A stretch of DNA of 64,000 nt from HK-STAS-PATE-2 sp046350895. Its GTDB lineage: Bacteria; Patescibacteriota; Patescibacteriia; 2-12-FULL-60-25. The DNA is taken from assembly GCA_046350895.1 (NCBI GenBank), contig JAXLZL010000001.1:148181-212180 (forward strand), given 5' to 3'. Positions 34,252 through 43,609 of this stretch are shown piece after piece; position 1 is the first letter of the stretch, and the number at the start of each line of letters is the position of its first letter. A program made the position numbers and the translations under genes. Below the pieces are notes generated by a model. It was not told the DNA's origin. It did not search any database and worked only from the letters and a program-made list of their open reading frames with translations.

Positions 34252-34509
34252 TTACACGTTTTTCAATGCCGAAGCGACTCGTTCAGAGAGGGTGGCAACC
34301 ATGGTTTGAAGCTCAGATGCCGGCAATACCAGCAATGGACCATCGCCGTTTTGCATGAGAACCAAACGGTCACCCGGTTTAAACCCGAGCTTCTCACGAA
34401 TCTCTTTAGGGATCACAATTTGGCCTCGTTCACCCAAAACCGTGGCGTCTACCAGGGCTTCACTTGGGTTAAACGGGCAAATTTGGCCTTTTTTCGTCGA
34501 CTTCTTCAT
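34252..34509 (-). CDS. AbrB/MazE/SpoVT-family DNA-binding protein
   Basis: 85 residues. The swapped-hairpin motif (ATVLGERGQIVIPKEIREKLGFKPGDRLVLM) is textbook AbrB-like. Such proteins act as transition-state regulators or antitoxins; no toxin gene is adjacent. It heads the exporter operon, so the likeliest role is control of that operon and of itself. Repeats suited to an operator overlap its start codon. Confidence 0.92.
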   Translation of the reverse strand: MKKSTKKGQICPFNPSEALVDATVLGERGQIVIPKEIREKLGFKPGDRLVLMQNGDGPLLVLPASELQTMVATLSERVASALKNV

Positions 34510-34532
34510 ACGGATAAGTATGAAAAGTATGA
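34506..34532. promoter_or_regulatory. Candidate AbrB operator repeats
   Basis: TCATAC-N6-GTATGA (34506-34523) includes the abrB start codon. AAGTATGA is repeated at 34516-34523 and 34525-34532, one 9-bp step apart, and overlaps the -10 of the abrB promoter. Confidence 0.45.
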
Positions 34533-34554
34533 ATTATTTACGGATTGTTGTCAA
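34526..34554 (-). promoter_or_regulatory. Promoter of the abrB-exporter operon
   Basis: Minus strand: consensus -35 TTGACA (34549-34554), 17-nt spacer, -10 CATACT (34526-34531). Confidence 0.65.
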
Positions 34555-34565
34555 TACGCTATCTT
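34537..34565 (+). promoter_or_regulatory. Promoter of queA, leaderless spacing
   Basis: -35 TTTACG (34537-34542), 17-nt spacer, -10 TATCTT (34560-34565); the queA ATG is only 7 nt beyond. It overlaps the divergent abrB promoter. Confidence 0.5.
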
Positions 34566-34572
34566 CACCGGC

Positions 34573-35592
34573 ATGCCTACCCTTCTTGCGGATTTTGACT
34601 ACGAATTGCCACCTGACCGCATCGCCCAGACCTCGCTGGAGCCGCGCGAAGCCGCCAAGCTTTTGGTGATGGACCGTTTTGAAGGCACGATCGATGACCG
34701 CCATGTCGGTGATTTGCCATCATTGTTTAACGAAGGTGACTTGCTCGTCTTTAATGACAGCAAGGTCTTTAAAGCCCGTCTCGAAGGCATGCTTGAGGAT
34801 GGTACCGAGGCCGAATGCTTTCTCCTTCGTCCGCTTGAAGGCGGATTTTGGGAGGCGCTCATCCAACCGGGTAAAAAACTCAAACCTGAATCACGGATAC
34901 TTTTTGCCGAAGGTGCCAGCTGCGTCTTAAAAGAAAAGACTGACCAGGGCACAGCCATCGTTGGTTTTGGCATGACGCCCGATCAAGTTTTTGATTTGTC
35001 AGACCGCATTGGCACGGTGCCGGTGCCGCCCTATGTCGAAAAGAACGAACGCAACCAAGCCGAATACCAAACCGTCTACGCCAAAGAGCGCGGTTCGGTG
35101 GCGGCACCTACAGCTGGTTTTCACTTTACCGAATCATTATTGCAGCAACTTGAAGCCAATGGCGTAAAGAAGGCGTTCGTCACCCTTCATGTCGGCCTCG
35201 GCACCTTTAGACCGATTAAAACCGAAACACTTGAAGGGCATGACATGCATGCCGAATGGGGCCGCGTACCCGATGAGACCATCAAACTCATTCGCGAAAC
35301 CAAGGCTCGTGGCAAAAAAGTCTATGCCGTCGGCACCACGGCCACCCGTGCCCTTGAGTCTTGGGGCAATGAGGGCGGGGCATGGTCAGGTTATACCAAT
35401 CTTTTTATCACGCCTGGCTACACCTTCAAAACCATCGATGGACTGATGACAAATTTTCATTTGCCAAAATCTACACTTATCGTGCTCGTCTCATCATTTG
35501 CCGGACGCGAAAACGTGCTCAAGGCGTATAAGCACGCCATCGAGCACGAGTATCGTTTTTACAGCTTTGGGGATGCGATGTTGGTGCGTTAA
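34573..35592 (+). CDS. queA: S-adenosylmethionine:tRNA ribosyltransferase-isomerase
   Basis: Makes epoxyqueuosine in tRNA from preQ1. 339 residues from ATG 34573 (MPTLLADFDYELPPDRIAQ). The family blocks DDRHVGDLPSLFNEGDLLVFNDSKV, YVEKNERNQAEYQTVYA, GSVAAPTAGFHFT and TNFHLPKSTLIVLVSSFAG are present. The frame is open further upstream, but that stretch is antisense to the adaptor gene and has no QueA similarity. The stop overlaps the convergent gene's stop by 4 nt. Confidence 0.96.
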   Translation: MPTLLADFDYELPPDRIAQTSLEPREAAKLLVMDRFEGTIDDRHVGDLPSLFNEGDLLVFNDSKVFKARLEGMLEDGTEAECFLLRPLEGGFWEALIQPGKKLKPESRILFAEGASCVLKEKTDQGTAIVGFGMTPDQVFDLSDRIGTVPVPPYVEKNERNQAEYQTVYAKERGSVAAPTAGFHFTESLLQQLEANGVKKAFVTLHVGLGTFRPIKTETLEGHDMHAEWGRVPDETIKLIRETKARGKKVYAVGTTATRALESWGNEGGAWSGYTNLFITPGYTFKTIDGLMTNFHLPKSTLIVLVSSFAGRENVLKAYKHAIEHEYRFYSFGDAMLVR

Positions 35593-37154
35593 TTTTGCAC
35601 GATCCCATTCCCCCTCGCCCGTTCATCTTCAGGTAATGACGCATCCAAAGCAGGGTGCGTTGTTTTGATGGTTTCAAAGGTGCGCGCGTCGGTGGCTTCT
35701 ACGGTTGATTCACCCAAGAGATACGGCGTAATCCCCTTCATGGCAGCCGTTGGTGTGAATTCGAGTTCGACATTTGCGATACCGTCGATTTGCGCTGGCC
35801 ATTGGGATAATTTCCAGATAAGTTCACCATTTTCTTCAGTGACTTCGCCGCCGATTGGGAGCGCTGAATTGCCCGTCCAATGCAGGCCCTGAGGCAAAGT
35901 GGCTTTTACGATGAGGTCTTTGGCATCATCTGTGCGAGGAGCCAACCTCCATTGCAGCCAGTAGCGGGTTGGTTGGCCGATTTTTGGCGGGAGTGGGCCC
36001 ACGCCGAGCTGGTCGCCGCTTGTCGCAAAATAACGGATACTCGCTTCAAGCGAAACAGGCGCCGTGATGGCAGCACGCGACCAATCACCAAGCACGGTCT
36101 TATCGCCAGCCTTCCAGATTGGAATAACCGACCATTCGTCAGCCAATGTTTTACTATTAAACGGTATAGTGATCGTTTGTTGCCCAGCAAAAACAGCCTG
36201 ACGTACAAAACCCTGTTCAAAAGCCGGATGGAATACGAGCAATTCGCCCGGCTGCAATGCCGTCACATCGATAGAAAGCGATGAATCATGCGATGATAAC
36301 CGGTTTACCGTGATTGCACGGGATGCTGCCGCGGCCCAACTCAGCTTTTGGGTGAGTACTGGCGTCGCATGCGCTAGCATACCGACTTCTGCATTCGAAG
36401 AAGACGGGGCAAAGAAAACAATGCGACGTTCATTTGATGCCAAACCCGTGAACGCATCGCCGTTAAACCAGTGGCCGTTTGCGGATGTTAATCTTAAGCC
36501 CTCGATCGGCATGGTCGTGGAGCTTTCTAGCACGAACGGGATCACGGCATTTGCCGCAAGCTGATCGGTGGCCACGAGCGGACTCAAAGCCACCGCACTC
36601 CCCTCGATGGTGCGCGTTTCAGTACCAGCAAGAATCCCCTGATCATAAAACACCCTAAAACGCAGGGCAGCTTCGCCATTTGGTAAATAAAATCTTGCTA
36701 CGATACGCGACGTCACCGTCTCGCCTTTTTTCAACGTACCCAGATCCACATAGCCGTTTTGATCAATCGTACGATCTGAAGAGAGGATGGTTGTACCGGC
36801 AGGCACCTCCCACTGCAAACGTACATTCTGCTGGTTACGGTCACCGCTCCACGTCACGTTCGTCTCGATGGCAGACGGTTCAAGCGAACGAAGGACACCC
36901 GCACGCACGCTTAACTTCCATAGCTGCGAATCCGGCGCAGGGCGCAACCAGACATAAAGACCGCCAATGGCAAATGCAACGATGACGGCAACCATTGAGA
37001 GATCGAAGGTAAAAGCACGCACAGGATTCGTTACCTTTCCCTCATAACGCGCCGAATACAGCCAACGCAAATAGGACGTGAGCGCGCGTGCCGGCGTCAG
37101 TGCCACGGTTGAAGCGTGGGTCGCAAGATCGTTGCGTGGTTTGAGTGTTGGCAT
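35589..37154 (-). CDS. Hypothetical membrane-anchored protein with beta-sandwich repeats
   Basis: Start at ATG 37154 (MPTLKPRNDLATHAS), 1 nt after the preceding stop region; 521 residues. One membrane helix near residues 50-70 (MVAVIVAFAIGGLYVWLRP) is followed by a long extracytoplasmic part. It has several Ig/DUF11-like segments (NVRLQWEVPAGTTILS, DLIVKATLPQGLHWTG, GIANVELEFTP). No catalytic motif is seen. As the last gene of the exopolysaccharide operon it may help present or assemble surface polymer; that is inference. Confidence 0.75.
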   Translation of the reverse strand: MPTLKPRNDLATHASTVALTPARALTSYLRWLYSARYEGKVTNPVRAFTFDLSMVAVIVAFAIGGLYVWLRPAPDSQLWKLSVRAGVLRSLEPSAIETNVTWSGDRNQQNVRLQWEVPAGTTILSSDRTIDQNGYVDLGTLKKGETVTSRIVARFYLPNGEAALRFRVFYDQGILAGTETRTIEGSAVALSPLVATDQLAANAVIPFVLESSTTMPIEGLRLTSANGHWFNGDAFTGLASNERRIVFFAPSSSNAEVGMLAHATPVLTQKLSWAAAASRAITVNRLSSHDSSLSIDVTALQPGELLVFHPAFEQGFVRQAVFAGQQTITIPFNSKTLADEWSVIPIWKAGDKTVLGDWSRAAITAPVSLEASIRYFATSGDQLGVGPLPPKIGQPTRYWLQWRLAPRTDDAKDLIVKATLPQGLHWTGNSALPIGGEVTEENGELIWKLSQWPAQIDGIANVELEFTPTAAMKGITPYLLGESTVEATDARTFETIKTTHPALDASLPEDERARGNGIVQN

Positions 37155-37155
37155 A

Positions 37156-39150
37156 CTAGAACGGCGATGACGGGATGAGCAGTTCGGACTTACCGTCATT
37201 ATCGATGTCGGCGGCCCTGACGGCAACGCCATTGGTTGCCGGTGACGCGCCCAATAACAATTCAGTCAAACGTTTTTGGCCGGCATCAAAGACACGCACG
37301 CTCGGTGGCAAACCAGGACCTGAACCGACAAATAATTCAGCTGCACCGTCACCATCACTATCACCTAGAGCGATCATGGCGCCAGCACGCTGGTCGGCAG
37401 GATAAGCAAAAAAACTGCCGCGCCAATCTTTGCCATCGGTTTTATAGCTGCGCACATGCGGCCCACCACCAGGGCCTGCAGCCACCACGATCTCGCGCAA
37501 ACCATCACCATCCCAATCACCAATAGCCAAAGTAGCACCACCGGTAAACTCTTTGCGATAGGCATACCAGGCAAATTTTTCGACGCCGTCTTGTTTGAAG
37601 ACTTTTACTTGAGCGGGTGCGCCGCCAGCCGGCACGGTCACGATCTCGAGCGCGGCATCGCGGTCGGTTTGGCCAACGGCAAAATTTATTGCACCGCTAA
37701 AACCGCGATACGGCGTAAATTCGCGTTTAGTGCCATTGGCAAATTGCATGGTGATTTTGCCCTTGGCGGCATAGACCAGGTCACGCTTGCCATCACGGTC
37801 TATATCAATAAGCTCATATGGGGCACCGCCCGGCACGCGAGCGTCGGTCGCAAAAAAACCATTGCGCTTCTTTTTACCCGCGGCATCAAGCACCTGGTAG
37901 AACTGACCGTTGGTTACCACGCTGTCATATACCGTCAAACCATCTTCACCGCGCTTCAACAACAAGACTCCATCTTCTGGAGGGATGGTGACCGTACGAA
38001 CGATCTGGCCATTATTCGTCGCCTTGTCTTGGTTGCCGCTGATACGTTCATATGAACCAGGCAAATTGAGCGTGACGGATTTTTTGGTGGGATTCACCGC
38101 CACATAACCGCCCGTATACTCTCGAACCCAAACACCTTGTTTTGATTCTGCGGCTTTTGCCGGAGTGCCAATGGCGGCATCGTATTCGTCATACCACCAA
38201 GCGCGGTTATGGTTGGCATCGCCGCCATCAAATGAAAAATAGGCACCGGCAACTAGCGAGGCCGCCAAGCCGTATCGCATCAACCGATAGTCGTTGGGGC
38301 GGTCTTGGTTTGAAGTATTGGTATTGACCGAGGTCGTTTTTGGCGATTGGTTTTTTTGGATCACTTGGCGGATCTGTTCAAAAGGCACGGTGAATCCGTA
38401 ACGGGGGAAATTTTCAAACAGGACCCCATTGGCTTCGTCCGCATAATCCACCGAACTGTTCACAATGACGAGTTTTGAAGGGCCGATGCTTTGCTTCACG
38501 TTACGAACGAGAGTGCGCATGCCGCGAGCATAAGACTCATCGACCGTCTTGGCGGCATCCGCCTTGCCGTCATCGTTCACATCGAGGCCGGCACCGAATT
38601 TTGACGTGACTTCGTTATAACCGGCGTCCAAAAAGACCCCGTCCCACACGCCCTTACTCATCAGCTCGTCACGAATGAACGGACCGAGAAAGGTATTCCA
38701 ACGCTTGCCGTTCACGAGTGGCGCTTGGTCAGAGGCATTCATGAGCCAGGCACCCGGCCACCAGCTCACGCGCGAGACACCGGGGCGGCCCAAAAACCAT
38801 GACTCTTGCACCTGGTCGGCAAGAGCACGGCCCGGCGACCCGGCACCGCCATTAAAGCGCGCTTGGCTGATTTCGCCGGCGCTTACATAGGCAAGTAATT
38901 TTATGTTTGGATTCAACCGCTTGATCTGGGCGATACGGTCCGGAAACTGGTAGGTCTGGTCCATGTCTAGCACGACAATGTCCCAACGCGACAGCATGTC
39001 GGCATCTTCTTCGGTGATGCGGTATCCCAAAAAGAAATTGATAATCGGCGCCGTACGGCCATCGCTGCGGGCGGCAAAGGACGCCGTCGGCAAAACCCCC
39101 GCCATCACCTGCAGGAGGACAATTACCGACAACCAGACCCGCTTCTTCAT
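37156..39150 (-). CDS. Secreted glycoside hydrolase-like protein with FG-GAP/VCBS repeats
   Basis: 664 residues. Signal peptide 1-27 (VWLSVIVLLQVMAGVLPTASFA). Residues 30-330 resemble a TIM-barrel of the GH114/GHL15-like kind: DIVVLDMDQTYQF, LLAYVSAGEIS, GVWDGVFLDAGY, LVIVNSSVDYADE. A C-terminal beta-propeller of FG-GAP type carries Asp-rich calcium loops (DIDRDGKRDL, DWDGDGLREI, DSDGDGAAEL, DIDNDGKSEL). It may trim or bind the polysaccharide made by neighbouring genes. It begins 1 nt after the upstream glycosyltransferase stop. Confidence 0.8.
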   Translation of the reverse strand: MKKRVWLSVIVLLQVMAGVLPTASFAARSDGRTAPIINFFLGYRITEEDADMLSRWDIVVLDMDQTYQFPDRIAQIKRLNPNIKLLAYVSAGEISQARFNGGAGSPGRALADQVQESWFLGRPGVSRVSWWPGAWLMNASDQAPLVNGKRWNTFLGPFIRDELMSKGVWDGVFLDAGYNEVTSKFGAGLDVNDDGKADAAKTVDESYARGMRTLVRNVKQSIGPSKLVIVNSSVDYADEANGVLFENFPRYGFTVPFEQIRQVIQKNQSPKTTSVNTNTSNQDRPNDYRLMRYGLAASLVAGAYFSFDGGDANHNRAWWYDEYDAAIGTPAKAAESKQGVWVREYTGGYVAVNPTKKSVTLNLPGSYERISGNQDKATNNGQIVRTVTIPPEDGVLLLKRGEDGLTVYDSVVTNGQFYQVLDAAGKKKRNGFFATDARVPGGAPYELIDIDRDGKRDLVYAAKGKITMQFANGTKREFTPYRGFSGAINFAVGQTDRDAALEIVTVPAGGAPAQVKVFKQDGVEKFAWYAYRKEFTGGATLAIGDWDGDGLREIVVAAGPGGGPHVRSYKTDGKDWRGSFFAYPADQRAGAMIALGDSDGDGAAELFVGSGPGLPPSVRVFDAGQKRLTELLLGASPATNGVAVRAADIDNDGKSELLIPSSPF

Positions 39151-39151
39151 G

Positions 39152-40384
39152 TTATGACCTTACTACCGCACCCGCTTCTTCATAGCAACGGATAACCTGG
39201 AGGGTATGCGTGTTCCAGTTATGTCGGGCGGCGATTTTTTCGCGCCCTGAACGGCCCATTTCATCACGTACTTCTGGCGGAGTGGCCATGAAACGGTGCA
39301 AGGCACGCGTCCAATCTTCAACCGAACCAGGAGTCACGAGGTAGCCTTGTTTGCCGTCTTCGACGAGTTCAGGGTTGCCGCCCGTACGCGTGGCAAGGCA
39401 TGGCAAACCACTCGCTAAAGCCTCGAGTAAAGCACCGCTGCAGTTTTCATAACTCAAGGTTGGCAAGACCAAGGCTTCGGCGCGGTGACGGAGTTTTTTT
39501 AATTCTTCTGGATCGACGAAACCTAAAAACTCAATATGTGTCGCCCCGTGCTTTTCAACAATGGCCCTTAGCTTTGCCTCCATCGGGCCGCGGCCAGCGA
39601 GCTTCACCGGCAAGGACGGAAACAAGCAGGCAGCCTCAAGAAATGAATCGAGACCCTTCTCTTCAGATAAACGCCCAGCATAAATAAGGTATCCTCCACC
39701 ACGCTCAGCAGGCACCTCGATTTGATCGGTTGGATTGCGTACCAAGCGCATTTTGCCGGCAGGCTCGCCCCAATCCGTCATCTTTTCTTTCATGAACTGC
39801 GAAGGACACAGAAAAATACCGACCGTTTTTTCATACGCCTGTACCGTTTTCGTCATCACCATTTCTGCTGCTGCCAAGACATTGGGCAACATCGATTCAG
39901 AAAGGCACTTATTTTTAATAGCTTCTTGGTAATTGCCGCCCTTGCAGCGTTCACAGGCCGAGCCCTGGGTGAACATGCGGTAATTCGGGCAAGCGAGTTT
40001 GTAGTCATGCAAGGTTTGCACGCAAGGGATTTTGCGTTTGCGAATCTCGCTCAGGACCGACGTTGAGATGTGATGATAAATATTGTGCAGGTGCACGACA
40101 TCCGGCTTTATCTCATCCAGCATCCTACCAAAGGACTTTTGCGCTTCGAGATTCCAGACGAAGTTTGCGGCGATCTGAGCCTGGTTACCCAAGCTGCCGC
40201 GCTTGTCCAGATCAAAACGTTTTACAAAAAAACGCTCGTCCTTGCTCGGGAGGTTTTTGATACTGCGTGTTGAAAACGCATGCACCTCATGGCCGAGCGC
40301 TTCTTGATAACGCATGAGGCCATGCATATACACCTCGGCACCGCCGTGAAAATCGAAGAATTTGTTTACGTGGAGGATTTTCAT
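39152..40384 (-). CDS. Family 4 glycosyltransferase
   Basis: 410 residues. GT-B fold: MKILHVNKFFDFHGGAEVY at the start, HLHNIYHH, then in the C-terminal half YAGRLSEEKGLDSFLEA, GRGPMEAKL and the E-x7-E type LPTLSYENCSGALLEALASGLP. A CxxC-containing loop (SACERCKGGNYQEA) is an addition seen in some WcaL-like enzymes. Overlaps the upstream GT4 by 4 nt (ATGA). Donor and acceptor unknown. Confidence 0.93.
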   Translation of the reverse strand: MKILHVNKFFDFHGGAEVYMHGLMRYQEALGHEVHAFSTRSIKNLPSKDERFFVKRFDLDKRGSLGNQAQIAANFVWNLEAQKSFGRMLDEIKPDVVHLHNIYHHISTSVLSEIRKRKIPCVQTLHDYKLACPNYRMFTQGSACERCKGGNYQEAIKNKCLSESMLPNVLAAAEMVMTKTVQAYEKTVGIFLCPSQFMKEKMTDWGEPAGKMRLVRNPTDQIEVPAERGGGYLIYAGRLSEEKGLDSFLEAACLFPSLPVKLAGRGPMEAKLRAIVEKHGATHIEFLGFVDPEELKKLRHRAEALVLPTLSYENCSGALLEALASGLPCLATRTGGNPELVEDGKQGYLVTPGSVEDWTRALHRFMATPPEVRDEMGRSGREKIAARHNWNTHTLQVIRCYEEAGAVVRS

Positions 40385-41457
40385 AGGGATTGGTAAAGCG
40401 AATCATAAGCCTCAGCGACCGTATCAATGCCAAAGCGCTTGCGAACAATGGTTGAAGCGATGTCGGCGCGATCAAGCGCGTCAGTATACTGGGTGAGTGT
40501 TTGGTGGATGGCCTGAGCAAGGGCCGTCGCATCGCCCGGAGTCACGGTCACCATCGAGCGGCGGTCAAAGACCTCGCGTACCGCGGGTAAATCGCTGGCG
40601 ATCGCAGGCAATCGGGAGGCCGCGGCTTCAAGCAGGGCTATCCCCTGCCCTTCGTGCAATGACGGCAGACAAAAGACATCGGCCGTGGTCAAAAAATACG
40701 ACGGATCGCTTACCGAACCCGCCCAACGAAGGCGTGGGGCTATGCCAAGACGCTCACTCTCGCGTTGCAACATGAGTCGCATTGGCCCATCGCCGACGAT
40801 GGTCAAAAACCACGGGCGACGCAGTTGTGCCAAGGCCTCAAACAATACCGCATGGCCTTTTTCTGGCGACAGACGGCCTACCACCACAAGCTTCGGGATA
40901 TCGCCGGCCTGATGACGTTCACGCTGCTCAAATCGATCTAAGCGAATACCGACTGGTATTACCGTAACGCGTTTTTCTGAAACGCCATAACGCCACATCG
41001 CCATATCTCGCACTGAAGCCGAAACGGCAGCCACCGCCCGCGTACCACGGTAGGCAAAAAACCTGAGCATGCGGGTAATAAAACCAAGATCAGGTTCATG
41101 GCTATGCGCCGTCATGACCCACGGTATTTTGAGTGGTCGCGCAGCAAAATATCCGGCCCAAACATCAGCGCCTAAATGCGTATGAACGATATCAGGCTGC
41201 CATTGCTTAAAGAGGGTTTTGCATTGTTCAACGACGGCAAAGCGCTCAGCAAACGTACGTGGCTGTTTGCCCAAAACGGTTAGCTCGATATCAGCGTCGT
41301 GAAATTGCTGCTCCATTTCTCCACCACAGACGGCAATGACACGAACTTCATGACGTTTTTCTTGCTCACACGCCAAATCCAATACAAAACGCTCGGCGCC
41401 GCCGCGACCAAGGGACCAGAGCACATGCACGATGCGCATCGATGCGTTATGAGACAT
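40381..41457 (-). CDS. Family 4 glycosyltransferase
   Basis: 358 residues, GT-B fold: VLWSLGRGGAERFVLDLA, HTHLGADVW, then VVGRLSPEKGHAVLFEAL, GDGPMRLML and LPSLHEGQGIALLEAAASRLP. An alternative start is the ATG seven codons in (MRIVHVLWSLG). It overlaps the polymerase-like gene upstream by 11 nt and the next GT4 by 4 nt, indicating tight co-expression in the surface glycan operon. Confidence 0.93.
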   Translation of the reverse strand: MSHNASMRIVHVLWSLGRGGAERFVLDLACEQEKRHEVRVIAVCGGEMEQQFHDADIELTVLGKQPRTFAERFAVVEQCKTLFKQWQPDIVHTHLGADVWAGYFAARPLKIPWVMTAHSHEPDLGFITRMLRFFAYRGTRAVAAVSASVRDMAMWRYGVSEKRVTVIPVGIRLDRFEQRERHQAGDIPKLVVVGRLSPEKGHAVLFEALAQLRRPWFLTIVGDGPMRLMLQRESERLGIAPRLRWAGSVSDPSYFLTTADVFCLPSLHEGQGIALLEAAASRLPAIASDLPAVREVFDRRSMVTVTPGDATALAQAIHQTLTQYTDALDRADIASTIVRKRFGIDTVAEAYDSLYQSL

Positions 41458-42898
41458 TGGTTTCTCTTAAAAAATCCGGATCTTTTGCCTGTTCATATTC
41501 GATGAACATACGCGATGTTGCGACCACCAAGCCAACCGGCAGCCACAGCCTTGGCGTCCAATAGGTCGTACTGAAACACTCAAACAAAAACATGCTCGCC
41601 GACAAGATCGAAAGATACAAAAACGCCTCGCGTTCATCACGACCATGTGAAAGTGTGCGATAGGTTTGACGCATCAGCATCCAAATCGCATAGACCAAGG
41701 ACGCCAGAGCCGCTAAACCGATGACGCCTAATTCACCAGCGACTTTTTGAATGATGCCATGCGCATCAAATGCGGGGCCAAACTCAACAAAAAAGGCGCG
41801 CGTATTGGCCACAAGCTGTAAATAACCGCCGGCACCGATACCGAAGATCGGAGAGTCTTTGAACGCGTTGAATCCGATGGCGGCAATCATATTGCGTGAG
41901 TCCACCGAACTCATGGCGCCGCTTGAAAGCGTATAAATCACCATCGCTAAAGCTAAAGGCGACAATAAGATACCGGTGCCAAGAATGGACGTACGATGCT
42001 CGGTCCACCAATCACGCCATACCGTGGCACAAAGACAAACAAAGGCGAAAACCAAGACTAACCACGCCGTACGACTGAAGGTCAACAAGGTGATCACGAA
42101 CATGAATCCGACAGCGATCTTGATCCAATCTTTTTGTTCTTCTGATTTGGTCAGCGAACCGAGAGCCAATAAGGCACCCATGGCGATGATCAAGGTCTCG
42201 GCCAAGGCATGCTGGTTGCCGCCAAGCGCATTCACGCCCAAGGTCGGCAATGGCATGGCACGCCCAATGCCAAAATGCCCGTCAGGAAACACCATAGACA
42301 CCACACCACCGAGGGCAAACAACACACCATTAACACCAAGAGCAGCCAAGACTGGCTTTAAACGCTTTTTTGAACGCAAGAAATTTGCGACCAAGACAAT
42401 ACATACGAGGTAGGTAAACCCGATGTAGCGAATAGCATGCTTAATGACTTCAAATTTGTCAGGCAAAGCTGGCGAAAACATCGAGAGCAGCTCGGCCACG
42501 AACAATAAAGCAAACGGAACCGCTAACGGAAACCACGGCCTCCAGTTTTGGTCCCTTCTCCCCTTCCAGTAAAACAATAACCTGAGAGCCCAAGCGGCTA
42601 CCAAAGAGATCGCCAATAATTCTCCCACATTAATCTCGGCATAGACATGCAATATCTGTTCGCCGATGCGGTATTCGCCCGTATCCAAATCAACCACCCA
42701 GCCGATCATGAGCGAAACGGGCGCCCACGCGAACAAAACAACATAGGGCTCGCGCCAAGCGACCAAGGTACAAGCGATGAGCGATGCCAAAAACGCGAGC
42801 GTCAATGGCGTACCAACCACAAAACCGAGCACGGCCAATACGATAAAAAGCCCTACGCCGAGGGCGATGCGGGTTCGTAAAGAGCTGCTCGACATCAT
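41447..42898 (-). CDS. O-antigen ligase/polymerase-like membrane protein
   Basis: 483 residues from the ATG pair at 42898/42895 (MMSSSSLRTRIALG). About 11-12 hydrophobic helices, with the large loop and TLLTFSRTAWLVLV, GIGAGGYLQLV and HGIIQKVAGELGVIG, as in the Wzy_C / O-antigen ligase family. The second such gene in the window (the other ends at 11977). First gene of the minus-strand operon running to 35589 and divergent from a methyltransferase gene. Polymerase or ligase cannot be told apart by sequence alone. Confidence 0.87.
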   Translation of the reverse strand: MMSSSSLRTRIALGVGLFIVLAVLGFVVGTPLTLAFLASLIACTLVAWREPYVVLFAWAPVSLMIGWVVDLDTGEYRIGEQILHVYAEINVGELLAISLVAAWALRLLFYWKGRRDQNWRPWFPLAVPFALLFVAELLSMFSPALPDKFEVIKHAIRYIGFTYLVCIVLVANFLRSKKRLKPVLAALGVNGVLFALGGVVSMVFPDGHFGIGRAMPLPTLGVNALGGNQHALAETLIIAMGALLALGSLTKSEEQKDWIKIAVGFMFVITLLTFSRTAWLVLVFAFVCLCATVWRDWWTEHRTSILGTGILLSPLALAMVIYTLSSGAMSSVDSRNMIAAIGFNAFKDSPIFGIGAGGYLQLVANTRAFFVEFGPAFDAHGIIQKVAGELGVIGLAALASLVYAIWMLMRQTYRTLSHGRDEREAFLYLSILSASMFLFECFSTTYWTPRLWLPVGLVVATSRMFIEYEQAKDPDFLRETNVS

Positions 42899-42942
42899 GC
42901 CAAAGCATACCACAGAAAAGCCGTTCATGATACGCTTTTTGC

Positions 42943-43518
42943 ATGCAAACAAGCCCCTATCACCTGCTGCCAAAAATCCTCGACGTTGTTGCCGGCCTTA
43001 AGCCGCGGCAGATTCTTGACATCGGCTGCGGTGACGGTTTTATCGGCTTGGCGATCCGCCGCTATGTCGGCAATGAGATCATCATTGACGGTGTCGACAG
43101 CTCATTGAGGGATTCGGCCTGGATCCGCTCGACCTATCGCCATCTCGAAGGCTCGGATATCCGCCAAGAAAACATCACCCAAGGCCCATCCTATGATCTC
43201 GTGCTCTTGCTCGAGACCCTACACGGCATTAACAAACGCGAAGGCAAAAAACTCTTGAAAGATCTCATCGCCAAACACCATGGCGTGCTCGTGAGCGCCT
43301 CACGTGACCAATGGGACAAGGGTGACTTCGCCGAACTGGGCAATGTTTTGTTTCTCTTGGATGCTGAGCGCAACCTGGTCTTCATCTCAAAAGACGTGAA
43401 CGCCATCAAGACTTTGCGCAAAAACCGCATCACCACCACCTTGATCCGTGGTGCAAAAACATCAAAAACCATGACCCGCCTTTTGCGCAAAGTAACCAGC
43501 GTCAAACGCAAAAAATAA
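42943..43518 (+). CDS. SAM-dependent methyltransferase
   Basis: 191 residues. Class I motif ILDIGCGDGFIGLAIRR at about 24-40, VDSS in motif II and YDLVLLLETLHGI in motif IV. The substrate is unknown. It diverges from the glycan operon, with a start-to-start gap of only 44 nt, and a bidirectional terminator follows. The basic C-terminus (RLLRKVTSVKRKK) could bind nucleic acid or the membrane. Confidence 0.85.
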   Translation: MQTSPYHLLPKILDVVAGLKPRQILDIGCGDGFIGLAIRRYVGNEIIIDGVDSSLRDSAWIRSTYRHLEGSDIRQENITQGPSYDLVLLLETLHGINKREGKKLLKDLIAKHHGVLVSASRDQWDKGDFAELGNVLFLLDAERNLVFISKDVNAIKTLRKNRITTTLIRGAKTSKTMTRLLRKVTSVKRKK

Positions 43519-43530
43519 TTCAGGTATTGA

Positions 43531-43567
43531 AAAAGCCTCTCATCGGAGTTCACCGAGAGAGGCTTTT
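43531..43567. terminator. Bidirectional hairpin terminator
   Basis: AAAAGCCTCTC pairs with GAGAGGCTTTT, with an inner TCGG/CCGA stem. It lies between the convergent methyltransferase and MopE-like genes. Confidence 0.85.
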
Positions 43568-43609
43568 CAGTTGGGGGCGCTAGTTAGGCGCCAAGGTACG
43601 ATGCGCCGT

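Noticed and set aside
34114..34572. Long upstream extension of the queA reading frame.
   Set aside because: It is antisense to the adaptor and abrB genes, and QueA similarity begins exactly at ATG 34573, preceded by a promoter.
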